Positions 25,201 through 36,200 of a stretch of 64,000 nucleotides of DNA are shown piece by piece. The position numbers and the translations under genes are program-made. Position 1 is the stretch's first letter. Every line of letters begins with the position of its first letter. The stretch comes from Anticarsia gemmatalis (taxonomy: Eukaryota > Arthropoda > Insecta > Lepidoptera > Erebidae). The stretch is taken from assembly GCF_050436995.1 (NCBI RefSeq), contig NC_134763.1, forward strand, positions 992,001 to 1,056,000. The letters run 5' to 3'. The notes below the pieces were generated by a model. It searched no databases, was not told the DNA's origin, and worked only from the letters and a program-made list of their open reading frames with translations.

Positions 25201-28200
25201 ATATATTACCTAAAGATCTGCTTCCCGGTCCACAGTACCCGTGGTTTGATGAGCGCGGGGGGTGGCAGGTCTATGCGCATGGTGGCGTCAGGCCCGGCCA
25301 GCAGGCACGTGGCCAGCTGCGCCGCCTCGTCTCTTGTCAGGAAGGTATCCCGCTGCGTGATCAAGTACCCGCCCGTTATGAAGTCCTGTGTCGCGGCGAT
25401 TAGGAGCTCACCGTTGCGGGGGGTTACTAGGTTCGATTTGTTCTGTTTAAAGAAAAATATGAACATATTTAAATCGGATTTATACCTACAAAATAAAACA
25501 TTTTAAAATGAATTGGTGCACGTCTCTGTTATATACAGCGTATACGTGCACGTACACTAAATTAAATCAAACTATGTTTTGCGTAATACCATAGCAAAGT
25601 ACAAAAAGCTATTAACATGGCTAAGTAATGTGCCAACGTTTGTAATGTGTGTCCAATGAAAATTAATTTAAATTTTCTGCAATTAACAAAGAAGTTTTTC
25701 ATTATAAAAAGTAATAGAAAACTGAATGCTACTTATTTCTAATTTACAAATAATGTGGAAAAATAGTTTAAATACTTAAAAAAAACATATATATCAAACG
25801 AAACTAGATACTGACAGACTGACGGACATATTAACAGACTTGTACATGATATAACAAGAGTGACGCGGTACTCACTCCCATAAGTATGAGTGCCTCGGCC
25901 CTCGCCTCCTCGGTCTGCGGCAGGTGCATGTTCATCTCGTCGCCGTCGAAGTCCGCGTTGTACGGCGTACATACGCACTCGTTGAACCTGTAGAAAACGA
26001 TATAATATTATGTTTAGAATAAGTGCTACCCGTGTTTAACCCGAAAAGCTCTTACTGGGTCTGTGTGTTTATATTGATTAAATTGGAACCAACAGTTTTT
26101 GTAAAACACACTTACTCATCTTTCAGTAAGAATTTGCTCATCACTACATAGTATAAAGCAAAGTCGCTTCCCGCGTCTGGCCCTATGTCTGTATGTATAT
26201 GGTTAGATCTTCAAAACTACGCAACGAACATTCGTGTGGTTTTTAAATAGATAGAGTGATTAAAGTGGAAGGTTTATGTGTAATAGTTGTAAAGGTTTTT
26301 TTTTTGTAAAATAACTGTTTAAACAGGGCGAAGCTGGGACGGGCCGCTAGTTTATAATATAAGTAAGATAAGCTAAACTAAGCTGTGAAATTAAAGCCAG
26401 ATATCGTATCGTAGTAGGTTTAGAGTATGCAAGTGTGTATGTACAATAAAGGAACGTGCTATCGCGCCAAATAATTATTAAATAATTCCAAAAGCGCAAT
26501 AATTTCGTATTAAAACACAGGTTTTAAGGAGGTATGTTACCTGAAGGTCCTCTGCGGCTGCACCCTGGCTCGGTGGCACATGATGGACAGCTTGTGCAGC
26601 GAGGGCTGGCGGTTGAACAGCACCACGTCGCCATCCACCAGGTGCCGCTCCACTATGTCGCCGCACTGCCACAAATATAGCCTCTTTATTATTTACATAA
26701 AAATAATCAGAAATACCTTAATTGAGAAAGTACTTTTAATCTTGATTTAAGTACAAATGACTTTAATTCATTTAACATAAGTTTTTACACTAAACATAAA
26801 GCAGTTAGAGTTTTCCTACATCCACAAAATAACAAGTTAGTAAAAAAGAAATAAGGAAAACGAAAAGATTTATATAGTTAATACTATTGATCCCATAAAG
26901 TAGCAATCAACTGCAAAGCACTGTATATGTTACCAAATTATGGACTACTATTAATTCAATAGCACTTTGTCCGACCATGGAATCGAACCTCAAGATTTTT
27001 ATTTTCTAGTCACATATTCTACCTCATAGGCAACCATATATTATTATAACCATACGAAATAGACAAGAATACAATTTAAGAGTCTTCTTTTAAAAGTGAA
27101 AAGTATCATAATCTACATTTTGTTGCAGGAGGGAGCAACATCTATACTAATATTATAAAGCTGAAAAGTTTGTTTGAACGAACCAATCTCGGGAACTACT
27201 AGTGCGAATATAAGAATTCTTTTACTGTTGGAAAGCGTATTTATTGAGAAAGGCAATAGGCTATATATCATCACGCTACGACCAATAGAAGCAGAGTACC
27301 AGTGAAAAATGTTACAAAAACGGGGAAAATTATGACCAATTCTCTCTAATGGGACGCAAGCGAAGTTGCGCGGGTCAGCTAGAAATCTATACGTGTACCT
27401 TCAGCTCCTGCGCGATCTTCTCTCGGTTGCCATACTTGAGGTACTTCTTCTGCTTCAGGCCGCGCTGCTGCACGTAGTTGGCGCCGGGGTGGACATCCGG
27501 TCCGTTGCACACTAACTTGCGGAGCCACTGCAGGTTGGCCGGGAACACGCGCTCCGGGTACGTGAGGATCTTTGCTACGTGGACCGGGACGCCTACCTGG
27601 ATGGAAGACGGTAGGTGTTTAAGATGTCAGTTTGAGTACATGATAGTGAATATATTTTTGGATTTGTTAAGGACAGTCATCTCCCAGGAAAGGGAATTCA
27701 TATAATGAATTTCATATAAGAAGAGAGGAAGGGAATTATGGTGCTCATATGAAAAATCCCGTTTGCAACCATTTATTAAAATTGTGACGCTCCTCGATTG
27801 AGGATAATTACATTTTGTTATAAACTAACCAACTCTACTTGTGAGTTTTTTTTTGGAGAAAGAAAATATACTTCTTCATAGCTAAAGCCATTTTTTTTAT
27901 TTATTTTGTAGAAACAAACATTACAGTTAGTGTTCATTGTTAGTAAACTCGCCAAACGTTGACGTTTGATGGCGAGAAGAATTACAATCATAATCTCAAC
28001 ACAGTCAATAATAACAAGAATTAGCTTAGAAGGATACAACTATCCAGCTAATTTTAAGTGTTCCCATTTTCTATATAAAATGTGACAGACAGACCAACAA
28101 ACTTTAGTATTAATATTATCAGTATATCTCACCTCTTGGATCTGCAAGTTAGGGTCAGGTGATATGACTGTTCTGCTGGAGAAGTCGACTCGCTTGCCAG

Positions 28201-31200
28201 ACAAGTTGCCTCTGAAGCGACCCTGCTTGCCCTTCAGCCGCTGCACCAGACCACGACCTGGCTTCTTGGGCTGGGAGAAAACATGAAACATAATATATTA
28301 TATAGATCAAAAAAATGTATGCACAAACTACGTGCGTGTAACGTACACCTCGCTCGTTACACGTACACGTACAAATATATTATAAATATATAAAATAACA
28401 TAAATATGCGCGTTTTGAACTATTTTCCGGGCACGTTACCAAACTCCAGACGATCACTACTATTGACAAAATATTCTAATTTAAATTAGAATGAACCATC
28501 TTTGTCCGAACCAGGAATCTAACTATAGACCTCATGATCGTCATTAGCTAAACTGCCGACCACACCACAGATTCAGTCAACAAATAATAAATAACTTAAA
28601 AATAAAATTGTCATTACGTAAAGGGGTCAACCCGCATTTCTTTATTCTGGGAGGATACCCTTGCCCAGCAGTGAAACAGTTTATATCTATTTATTCACGT
28701 AAAGGGCTAGATTTATTTTTCCTTATAAAATATTAAGAGTCTATGTGTTTTATAGTACCTGCATAGAGAGCGGTATGCCGGACATCTCGCTGTTTATGTA
28801 CAGTGCTGCGTGCAGCTGCAAGTAGTCCCAGTCCTCCTGCACCAGCTCGCTCTTGCCGCCGCTGGCGATGTGCCGCGAGATCACGTCGTTGATCAGCAGG
28901 ATCTCGGACTGCTTCATTGTTAAGTCGTCTTCGTTACTGTACATCAACATTTTAACTTTATTTTAAGAACTGAAATATATTAATTTCTAAGGTACTACAG
29001 TAAATAGGCAGTTTGAGTGCGTGCGAACGTAAACGTGTGTATACGCTTTGTTGAAATCTATACTTTAATATTATAAAGCTGAAGAGTTTGTTTGTTCGAA
29101 CGCGCTAATCTCAGGAACTACTGGTCCGATTTGAAAAATTATTTCAGTGTTAGATAGTCCATTTATCGAGGAAGGCTATAGGCTATATATTATCACGCTA
29201 CGACCAAAAGGAGCAGAGTAGCAATAAAAAATGTAACAAAAACGGGGAAAATTATGACCCATTCTCTCTTATGTGACGCAAGCGAAGTTGCGCAGGTCAG
29301 CTAGTCTATACTAAACTTTTTAATTAAATCCTTGTATCATACAACCTTGTACAGACCGAAGTATACTCCGAAGTTACTATCATCATTTGTTTCTCGCAAA
29401 AGTTAGAATAACAAATGTTGACTTTCATCTCCTATATTAACCCGCTACGGGATGATTTGTACGTATGTATGCTAGTTATTTCACGGCAGTTCAAAAGAGT
29501 TAACCTTACTGACGTACGAAAGTAAGCTAGGGTAGGGCCATTTGTAGGGAATCTAATCCAGAGGAAAAAAAAATGTAATGTTAAATGTAGTGTCAATTTA
29601 CTCACGTGCCAGCCTTTATTTCTGATACCACACTAGGTCTAATACAGAGCGGTGGGACGGGCAGTCGTGTGAGGATCAAGTCTTCAGGTCTTGTGAGCTT
29701 TGAGTTCATGCCCAAGAGAGGAATGTCCTCGTCTGGGATGCGACGGAACAGGTTCAGTACCTGGAACATACAAAATAGGATTATTAAACTATTCACTTGA
29801 TTTTTTTTAAAAACAGTCCTATAAAGTGATATTCAAATGCCATCTAAAAGTGCTTGATGTGAACTTATCCATACTAATATTATAAATGCGAAAGTAACTC
29901 TGTCTGTCTGTCTTTTACTCAATCACGTCAAAACTACTGAACCAATTTCCATTAAATTTGGTATGGAGATATTTTGATACCCGAAAAAGGACATAGGCTA
30001 CTTTTTACCCCTGGAAAATGACGCATTCCCATGGGAAAATTCAGGCGGCGGACGAAGTCGCGGGTGAAAGCTAGTTCTTGAGATATTGTAGTTGCTCCAG
30101 TTGGGAATAAAACCTATGACTACAACTACTACGAGAGCACAGCCAAAATGTTTACCACTATGCCGTGGACATCTAGTAAATATAAAGTCATTTTATCTCT
30201 TTAGTTATTCGTCGTGTATGGCGATGGGATCCGCTTTCCATACACTCTCCTTTCACATATTTTTCATAAACATTTAACATCATAAAACTAAATTCTTTAT
30301 AAACATACCTCCAAAGGACTAAGCTCAATAATAAGCCCGCTACTAATCATAGTAGCCAATTCCTTATTGGACTCCTTAGCTTCCTCAAAGTCGCTCAACA
30401 CTCTCTTAACAATCGGGTCCTGTGGTTTCTTCGCCCGGTACTTATCATGGATGATCTTCAAGATGCCAGCCGGACTCTTCTTCACCATGCCGTTCAAGGA
30501 GTCACAGTACATACACTTGGTGCATGTCTTAGCCTTCTTTAATACTGCTGCTCGAAGGTTCTTCTTGTGTAAATACATTATTTCCGGGTTCATGAATTTA
30601 CGACGGTATGACCTTTTTAGTGGTTCTGGTAGCATTACTTTTGCGCATTGCTGGGGATTGAAATAAAGAGATACATTTTAACAAATAATTATATAACTTT
30701 AATAATTTTAAGGTTAGTTTAATAAATTTTTTATTAGTATGTTGAACTTTAAACCTACACTTAAACTGACAGGCAGCTGACCTCAAAAACTTATGTTCTA
30801 AAAGCATGGCAACCAGCTTGTGCCTTGTCTAAGACCCTATGTAATCTATCAGTCATTAAGTAGCCTAGCAGATCTCAACCTTGTCAATGCAAATTTTAAT
30901 GACCCTATAGAATAACACTATAACATCTCCATCTAATATAACACTGTCTACATTTTTAGCAACCAACACTAAACCATATTCCAATGATGCTTTTATGTAA
31001 AATTTTCTCTTATTAATTAAAATAGTCAACAAGCTTTAAAGCAGTTTCTTAAACACCATATTATTATGAAGGACTGTAATCTTTATTCCCAGTTTGTAAG
31101 GTTCATTATAGCCCATCAGTTCTCTTACCTTACAAATAGTTTGTAGAATAGTGATGATGGACCTGAAGTAACCGACATGGAAGACTGGTAGTGCCAGTTC

Positions 31201-32260
31201 TATGTACCCATAGTGTCCCACACACTCAGCCAGACCAAGACCACAGGTTGCACAGTTTGCATCCTTCTGATTTGTACCCTAGAAGAGAAAAGGCTTTAGC
31301 AGAAGAATTGAAAAGAAGTTATTAATTCTTAGTCTGGTAAAAAACCAGAAGAATATTTGTTAAAGTTTGAACTCAAGTTTTTATATATAGTCTGACAACT
31401 TAGAGAGTGTTGTGCGCAAGGTTTGTAGACGGCGGATGTATACAAAACTCAGAATTTAGAACATTAGACTATGACCTGCAGGCCAATGCAGCTGATAGGG
31501 TGATTCAACTACTTTATTTTGGAAATACATGGAACTTAATTATACTATAGATTAATTGTGCATGTTAGGGCTCTTTACTAAGTTGTTGGGCTATTAAGTA
31601 AAGTATGTTTTATTTTTTAGGAGTGGATATGAGGTTCTGGTCCTTGTAGTGCAAAATGCAGGTTTGAAATTTAAAATGTTTCAGTCTGAACTTAATGAAA
31701 CTTAAAACTATATTTTTAGGAACACAATACAAAAGCTATAACAGTGATTGAGTTTCTAATGTCTCTAAATAACCCAAAGCTGTTAATAGTATGAATCAAA
31801 GTGGCTATAAAGTTGACTTGCAACAGTATTTCATCAGAAATATTGTCAAACTTATAACTAGTTATAACATAGAAAATTCGACACATACCATTCGTCTATC
31901 AAGTACTCCGTACGACGCCGGTATCCTCTGTCCATCCTGAGCGTACAGGTTCTTAGTGATGACCTGAATGTGTGCTGCCTGCTGGATAGCAGACGCACTA
32001 TCCACATTGAACGTGACATGGGAGCTAAGGACATCGAGCAAAAAAAAATTAAACAAACATCTTTAACATGAATAAAAGTTGATGAAACTTTGTCAGAATA
32101 TAGAGTATGTATCTTTTGTTCGTTTTAATACAAGATTTTACTAATATTAATACTAAATTTATCAAATACACGATGTTTTACAGGCCATATGATGAGGTAA
32201 ACATAACCTAACTTACATTTTTCTCCCGAAGTAAGTCTCACGATACTGTTCCTTCGGCAT
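12570..32260 (-). CDS. POLR3A: DNA-directed RNA polymerase III largest subunit RPC1 (26 coding exons, 1386 aa)
   Basis: Exons in transcript order: 32260-32217, 32024-31889, 31278-31129, 30650-30309, 29760-29606, 28936-28759, 28270-28133, 27596-27399, 26665-26541, 25987-25876, 25442-25210, 24942-24842, 24589-24454, 24022-23909, 23022-22823, 22260-22147, 21703-21546, 19475-19303, 18841-18737, 18427-18238, 17835-17617, 16900-16782, 16446-16234, 14331-14238, 13920-13720, 12782-12570. They sum to 4161 nt with every phase closing; the length is close to human RPC1 (1390). The protein is the catalytic core of Pol III, which transcribes tRNA, 5S and U6 genes. The N-terminal clamp zinc site uses C69, C72, C79 and H82. 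The metal-binding NADFDGD loop has D501, D503 and D505. The bridge helix lies in exon 17 and the trigger loop (SIGEPGTQMTLKTFHFAG) starts at residue 1035. Oddities: intron 17 uses a GC donor and holds a satellite, and intron 23 starts with a donor-site array. Confidence 0.97.
12822..12898 (-). repeat. SINE/LINE tail fragment
   Basis: On the minus strand this reads as the tail seen in the full copy at 49375-49675, including GTGGACTCGAGGTCTAACCCCT and the GGGAGG-like end. It lies in the last intron of POLR3A. Confidence 0.5.
14500..14575 (+). repeat. Polypyrimidine low-complexity tract
   Basis: A run of 13 C residues followed by CT-rich CTCTCC/CTCGCTC repeats. On the POLR3A sense strand this is a purine tract inside intron 23, just after the donor-site array ends. 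No gene. Confidence 0.8.
14605..16360 (-). repeat. Tandem array of a POLR3A exon end plus its splice donor, 12 copies
   Basis: Unit on the minus strand: the last about 108 bases of exon 23 (from AACATGACGCTGCAG to GTCGTCAA), the donor GTAAGTCTTCACC, then (ATC)n. Units are 141 bp or 150 bp, differing by nine bases of ATC trinucleotide. The highest-coordinate copy is the true exon end (16234); the other eleven run on into intron 23. Copies are almost identical; one visible base change is at 14949. The junction shares AACAT between exon and intron, so the duplication could have started by microhomology. Reading on past a donor gives AAG TAA, an immediate stop. Long open frames on the plus strand across this array are repeat shadows, not genes. 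Confidence 0.95.
17008..17183. repeat. MITE of the TATAGTCYGACAACTTA family (copy 2)
   Basis: Starts TATAGTCCAACAACTTA and ends with the near-perfect complement TTGTCGGACTATA. Related copies are at 6611-6895 and 31386-31595. It lies in POLR3A intron 21. Confidence 0.7.
17415..17592. repeat. MITE with nested palindromes
   Basis: Outer arms are GATCTGGGTAACTTTGAATCAT (17419-17440) and its complement at about 17567-17588. Inside is a second inverted pair around AACCAACACAATTGATAAAA, followed by its complement near 17480-17510. It is in POLR3A intron 21, close to copy 2 of the previous family. Confidence 0.65.
17977..18130. repeat. Inverted repeat pair with GGATCCTATCGATCCCATAC arms
   Basis: The left arm at 17977-18001 is matched by GTGTGGGATCGATAGGATC near 18112-18130. 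The arms are about 22 bp around a 105-bp spacer. It lies in POLR3A intron 20 and is probably a small foldback element. Confidence 0.55.
18478..18672 (+). repeat. tRNA-derived SINE, copy 1
   Basis: Contains a B-box-like GGGCTCGATTCCCACAC followed by a conserved body (GATCCACAAATAGTTGTTTC and GGACTTTTGCAAGC-like complement). The same body is found at 37163-37338 and 37818-38000 in opposite orientation. It lies in POLR3A intron 19. Confidence 0.65.
19595..20573. repeat. Satellite-like array of about 41-bp dyad units, left block
   Basis: Over 20 units of the form TGGTAATTTTTCCAGGAAAA, then TTCTACCA, then a TGTGATGACGTC spacer. The first 28 bases are close to a perfect palindrome centred on TTTCCAGGAAA. 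The spacer often makes a second dyad: GATGACGTCATGG (a CRE-like TGACGTCA) or CACGTGATGACGTC (an E-box CACGTG). Some units carry a shorter spacer, GAGACGTCTTCATCACGGAATC, itself partly palindromic. The array lies in POLR3A intron 17 and is interrupted by the transposon at 20574-21268. Confidence 0.95.
20574..21268. mobile_element. Non-autonomous DNA transposon, 695 bp, with 186-bp terminal inverted repeats
   Basis: Arms 20574-20759 and 21083-21268 are near-perfect reverse complements starting CGGGTCTATCCCACTAGTCC. They are flanked by a 6-bp direct duplication AAAATT (20568-20573 and 21269-21274); removing the element plus one AAAATT restores a normal satellite unit. The arms contain several TTGTCCCGT/ACGGGACAA motifs in both orientations, probable protein-binding repeats. 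The 320-bp middle shows no convincing protein. The mirrored open frames on the two strands are shadows of the arms. I cannot assign the superfamily. Confidence 0.9.
21269..21510. repeat. Satellite-like array of dyad units, right block
   Basis: Continuation of the 19595-20573 array after the transposon. Units here are more degraded (GGTAATTCTTCAGGAAAATT, ATGTGATGTCGTC) and include three near-identical copies in a row at about 21312-21425. It ends about 35 bp before the exon 17 boundary at 21546. Confidence 0.9.
22298..22569 (-). mobile_element. Helitron-like element (Lep1-type), copy 3
   Basis: Minus-strand reading starts TCTATAC and ends GCGGGTCAGCTAG with the CGCAAGCGAAGTTGCG hairpin. A (GTTT)n stretch near the 5' end is expanded compared with other copies. 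It lies in POLR3A intron 15. Confidence 0.8.
23102..23314 (+). mobile_element. Second Helitron-like family, TC...GGGTCAGCTAG
   Basis: Begins TCTATATATATAAAAATGA, ends CGCCGGGTCAGCTAG, and contains the phrase CACGCGTGAATGGCTGGACCGA. It shares only the last bases with the Lep1-type copies, so it is a different family. It lies in POLR3A intron 14. Confidence 0.55.
23474..23585 (-). repeat. tRNA-derived SINE head
   Basis: On the minus strand it has an A-box-like TGGCGCAGTGGTTTAACCGG and a B-box-like GGGATCGGATCCACCCG separated by a plausible distance, followed by a body that ends in an AT-rich stretch. It is in POLR3A intron 14. It is not a functional tRNA: no acceptor stem pairs. Confidence 0.55.
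26141..26350 (+). mobile_element. Third Helitron-like family (TCACTACATAGTATAAAGCA...CTAG)
   Basis: Begins TCACTACATAGTATAAAGCA, runs through AAAGTCGCTTCCCGC, and ends CGGGCCGCTAG. The ends are of Helitron type, but only one copy is in the window, so the limits are less certain. It lies in POLR3A intron 9. Confidence 0.5.
27141..27382 (+). mobile_element. Helitron-like element (Lep1-type), copy 4
   Basis: Starts TCTATACTAATATTATAAAG and ends GCGCGGGTCAGCTAG with the terminal hairpin. It stops only 17 bp before the end of POLR3A exon 8 (27399), so its insertion nearly reached the splice donor of that exon on the minus strand. Confidence 0.85.
28612..28700 (+). repeat. SINE tail fragment
   Basis: Contains TACCCTTGCCCAGCAGTGAAAC, the tail of the SINE at 49375-49675. 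It lies in POLR3A intron 6. Confidence 0.5.
29057..29304 (+). mobile_element. Helitron-like element (Lep1-type), copy 5
   Basis: TCTATACTTTAATATTATAAAGC start, CTAG end at 29301-29304, hairpin intact. It lies in POLR3A intron 5. Confidence 0.85.
29868..30074 (+). mobile_element. Helitron-like or MITE element carrying a (GTCT)n microsatellite
   Basis: Starts TCCATACTAATATTATAAATG, has CTGTCTGTCTGTC near the 5' end, and ends GGGTGAAAGCTAG. Elements with a hitch-hiking GTCY microsatellite are known from Lepidoptera; the match is from memory. It lies in POLR3A intron 4. A short related fragment (CCCGCGACTTCGTCCGCG) is at about 53843-53865. Confidence 0.6.
31386..31595. repeat. MITE of the TATAGTCYGACAACTTA family (copy 3)
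   Basis: Starts TATAGTCTGACAACTTAG and ends with the complementary TAAGTTGTTGGGCTATT. The interior is shared with copies at 6611 and 17008. It lies in POLR3A intron 2. Confidence 0.7.
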
Positions 32261-33275
32261 GTTGAATAAGTTCAAAGGAAATCGTATAACATAAATTCAA
32301 CGTCTTTTTTGAGGGTTTCCATGAAGTTAATCACAATATTTTGGTATAACATAAAACCGCTAGCGCTTAATTTGACGTTTATGTTATTTTCGTTCAGTAA
32401 TTAAATTTGGTAGAATTTACTCCCATACTGAGTTGGTTATCGATTCTTGAACGTAAAGTTATAAATGACACCATACTTCTACTAGCTTATCTACCATTTT
32501 TCAGGATCATAATTTCGTAACCGAGTTAAAACTACAACTGGCATCCAGTGTTGTGAAATTGATGTTGACGGTACATAGTATATCTGCATTAATAGTCACT
32601 ATAACTGGTGCAGGAATATAATCAAAATTCAAAAATAATCAGTCTTGAGCACACTCTCGGCCGTACCGCTCGACTCGCTCCGTTGTTAGATGTTATAGTT
32701 ATAAGTCATAGATCGTCAACCTTTTCTTATTTTACCAAGTGATATTATTAATAATATAATAAAATCCTGTGAAATAATATCTCTTCTATGGTCCCAGTAC
32801 TGTACATTATTAATTATTAATAAAATATAATTCCAGTGCGTCTACAAAAACACAAATATTATTTTTTGTGTCCTTATAAAGTTTAATAAAGATTGTTTTT
32901 GTTAAAACAAACAACACTTTAAATAAAACGTAATCTCGTAGTATTTAAAAATTATTAACTTGCAGATAAAATGAATTCCTCCACCATAATTTTTCTACCA
33001 ATATAGTAGAATTAGGTAATCTGGCTTAACCCAGTTCATATGTTTCTGGCGTAAAAAGAAGCGCCCCAGCGCGCCGTTTTTTGGCTTGTCAACCGAAACC
33101 ACGCAACATTTTTCTCTCGAAATATTTTACAAAAAGTATCAATTTCCTAATGTGCTATTCAATGGAACATAGATTTAGATGCGCCGTACAAAGTTAAGTG
33201 ATATACAACACAAGTGTTATCGTTTTAACGAACTTATTGCCGTTTTCCCACCGTTGTGACCCGCGAACTCTCAAC
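32261..33275. promoter_or_regulatory. Head-to-head intergenic spacer between POLR3A and ACF1
   Basis: This 1015-bp spacer separates the start codons of the two divergent genes, so both promoters and 5' UTRs should lie here. It is AT-rich and shows no mobile element that I recognise. I do not see a convincing TATA box and initiator pair, so no start site is called. The ACF1 start ATG at 33276 and POLR3A start at 32260 are the first ATGs in frame with the conserved N-termini. Confidence 0.6.
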
Positions 33276-36200
33276 ATGCCTCTGTTGAAAAGGAAAGCAT
33301 TTGAGAAATCAAAGGCGTCGGAGTACCTCAGGGACGACGATGAGGTCTTCCACTGCGAGATCACCGACGAGATATTCAAAGATTACGAGTAAGTGTAGCG
33401 ATAAACATTGAACTCGCCGAAATTTCGCTAATTCGTCGCGTTTTAGTGTAGTTATCAGTTTTACGGGGACCGTTGGCATTGTTAACGCGCGGCGAGTCGG
33501 CCAACACGCGAGCGTGACACGATATTTCTCTATTTCTGTCATTCGCGTCACGAATATTATCACATTTAGTTGATAATTTGATATTGTTTATTTACAGGGA
33601 ATACTGTGAGAGGATCATATTGGTTAATTCGATGGTGTGGACATGTGAGATGACAGGAAAGAACAATTTGACATATTCAGAGGCTTTGACTAGTGAGAGG
33701 GAAGCAAGGAAGATTTTGAAGGATTTTCCTATGGAGTTACGGATACCAATATTGTTTTTGGCCATGAGAACTAAGAGATGTTCATTTGCTGAGATGTCAG
33801 AGGATGTGTTTAACTTCGTGAGGGACAGGTACTTTGTGGGCGAGACAGTGGAGGCCTGCCTGGAGGGGGACCTGTGGAGTGAGGGCCACATACTCTCCGT
33901 CACAGCACAGAAACAACACCCAGACAAGTGAGTTGCATCATTTATTTATGATATCATGTAAGAACTGTTACATTTGTAGGAAGTAGGTACTAACAATCCT
34001 GTGCTAAATGACAATTTATTTCTATTGGAGTGAGAAAATAATAAATTTTATTGGTAAAATAAATATTGTGATATGGTTAAAAAAATGTAACTTATTTATG
34101 TAATTGATACAATATTTGAATATGATGTAAGACTTTAATGTTAGACATAATTTAATTTGATATTATTTATATCAAAATTATCTGATGATAAAAAGGTTAA
34201 ATATAGATAAAAATGTAAATAAACAAATTTCTTAAATTATTATTGTCTAGACTAGACTTAATATTAATACCCAGCCTAAATAATTATTATCACTTATCAC
34301 ATTACAATCTAGGTTTTAATGATAAAAGTAATTATCAAATATAGCACAGTTTTCCAATACAATCACAGTTTGTAGTCATACAGAAAAATAAATAAACAGT
34401 AATTAAATCTATTAGGCTTCCTAGAAGCAGATAGGTACACATAGGGTGTACATAATAAGCCTACAAATACATACATAATATATTTCAAGCCTTTTTCCCA
34501 TAGAGGTAGGTAGAGACCAAAGAACACCACTTGGTACAATCCTTACAAACTTCCCTTGCCCCATTCACATCCATACATTGACTCACACAGGACCAAATTA
34601 CTAGTACTATGCACCTAATTATTTAAAATACTTATCCCTAATATTTTAAAATATTTAGTTCCTTCCTTATATTTCACTATTATCTTCCTGTAGTTCTGAA
34701 TGCATACATTTTGATTTTATGAGCTCTATGTCTAAGTTGGAAAGAATACATAATACTATGGTGTAGTACAGAATTACATTTGAAATTACATTAAAATCTG
34801 CTCAGCCCTGTAATTTTGTGTAAAAGGAAATAATTAACAAAATAACTTCCTTTAAATTTCATTTAATATTGTTGTTTGAACCTTAATTAAATTTAGAAAT
34901 AAAATTAGACTTGAGTATATACCTTAGTTTGCTCAAGCTTTATTTAATTTCCATACATTAATCATGATTCATAAATATTGACAAATATTATGTAAACATA
35001 ATTCTACCCATATCACCTACTATAAACTACCACTAACTACATACAAACATAAAATCACGCATTTTTTCCATGGGCATCAACCACAGAACACCACTTGGTA
35101 CAATCCTTACAAACTTCCCTTGCCTCATTCACATCCATACATGTTGTCACACCCAACCACTAACTATGTAGAACTATAAAATACATAACTTATCTTATCA
35201 TCAGCTGTCTCTTTCTATTTACCTACAAAAGAGTGAGAAAGACAACATTAGTAACCAACAGTATACCACCTACTAGACTTAAAGGAAACAAAAAATAAGT
35301 AATAAAAAATGCTCCACAATTATATTTTAAACTATGAAGGCCATATGACATGGCAACAGAGAGACTTACTGTAACTTTATAAATACATGAAACTTCCTTA
35401 TAATACAAATTAATGAAGGAATACTATTATATTGTGTATTTTTGTGTGGAATGTTAAATTTATGAAATATTTCCACTAGTTTTGCACTGCAGTTTTGAAT
35501 TTCTTCTATAGTTTAAAGGGTGATTTTATGTGTTTTGTCTTAAGTGACATACAATAAAATGTAGTAGAATATTGTTTATGAAAATGTCCAAATAATGGAG
35601 GCAAAGTACAATTCTCAGTCTTTGTATTTATGGCATTTTAGCTTCTGCCTAATTTCATCTGATTCTGTTCAGTAATTTTAAGTTGCTAGAGTGACAAAAA
35701 TTTTCATTTATAATATTAGTCAGATATGATTGTTTTGATTTGATAACTTTACTTTGTGTAAAAGCAATGGGGTGGGCCTTTTAATCAATGTGATGACGAC
35801 ATCCATTTCATACCTACTTAATAATGTACAGCCTTTTCTCGAAATGGTTAAAGGAGTCAAATGACTTGGGAATTTCTATTCTTATCATGGAGTGAGTCAT
35901 GATACTCTACATGTTTAAATTCAACCTTACTTTGATATCATCATATATTTTTATCTGTCTATCTAATAAAATGTATTGCATAATTGTATTTATGTGTTAT
36001 TTAACTTAGTTGTTTCAAGAGATGAACATTATAATACAGCATTATAGCTCTTTATAATAACACTAAACATTTATTAGATTATACCTATTTATTGACTGTG
36101 TTTAAGTTAATTTTTGTATTGTTTATTTTGATAATTAGTAATAGTAAGACAAGGGAGTGAAATAAAATTACGATACATTTATGAATGCATCTTAAACATC

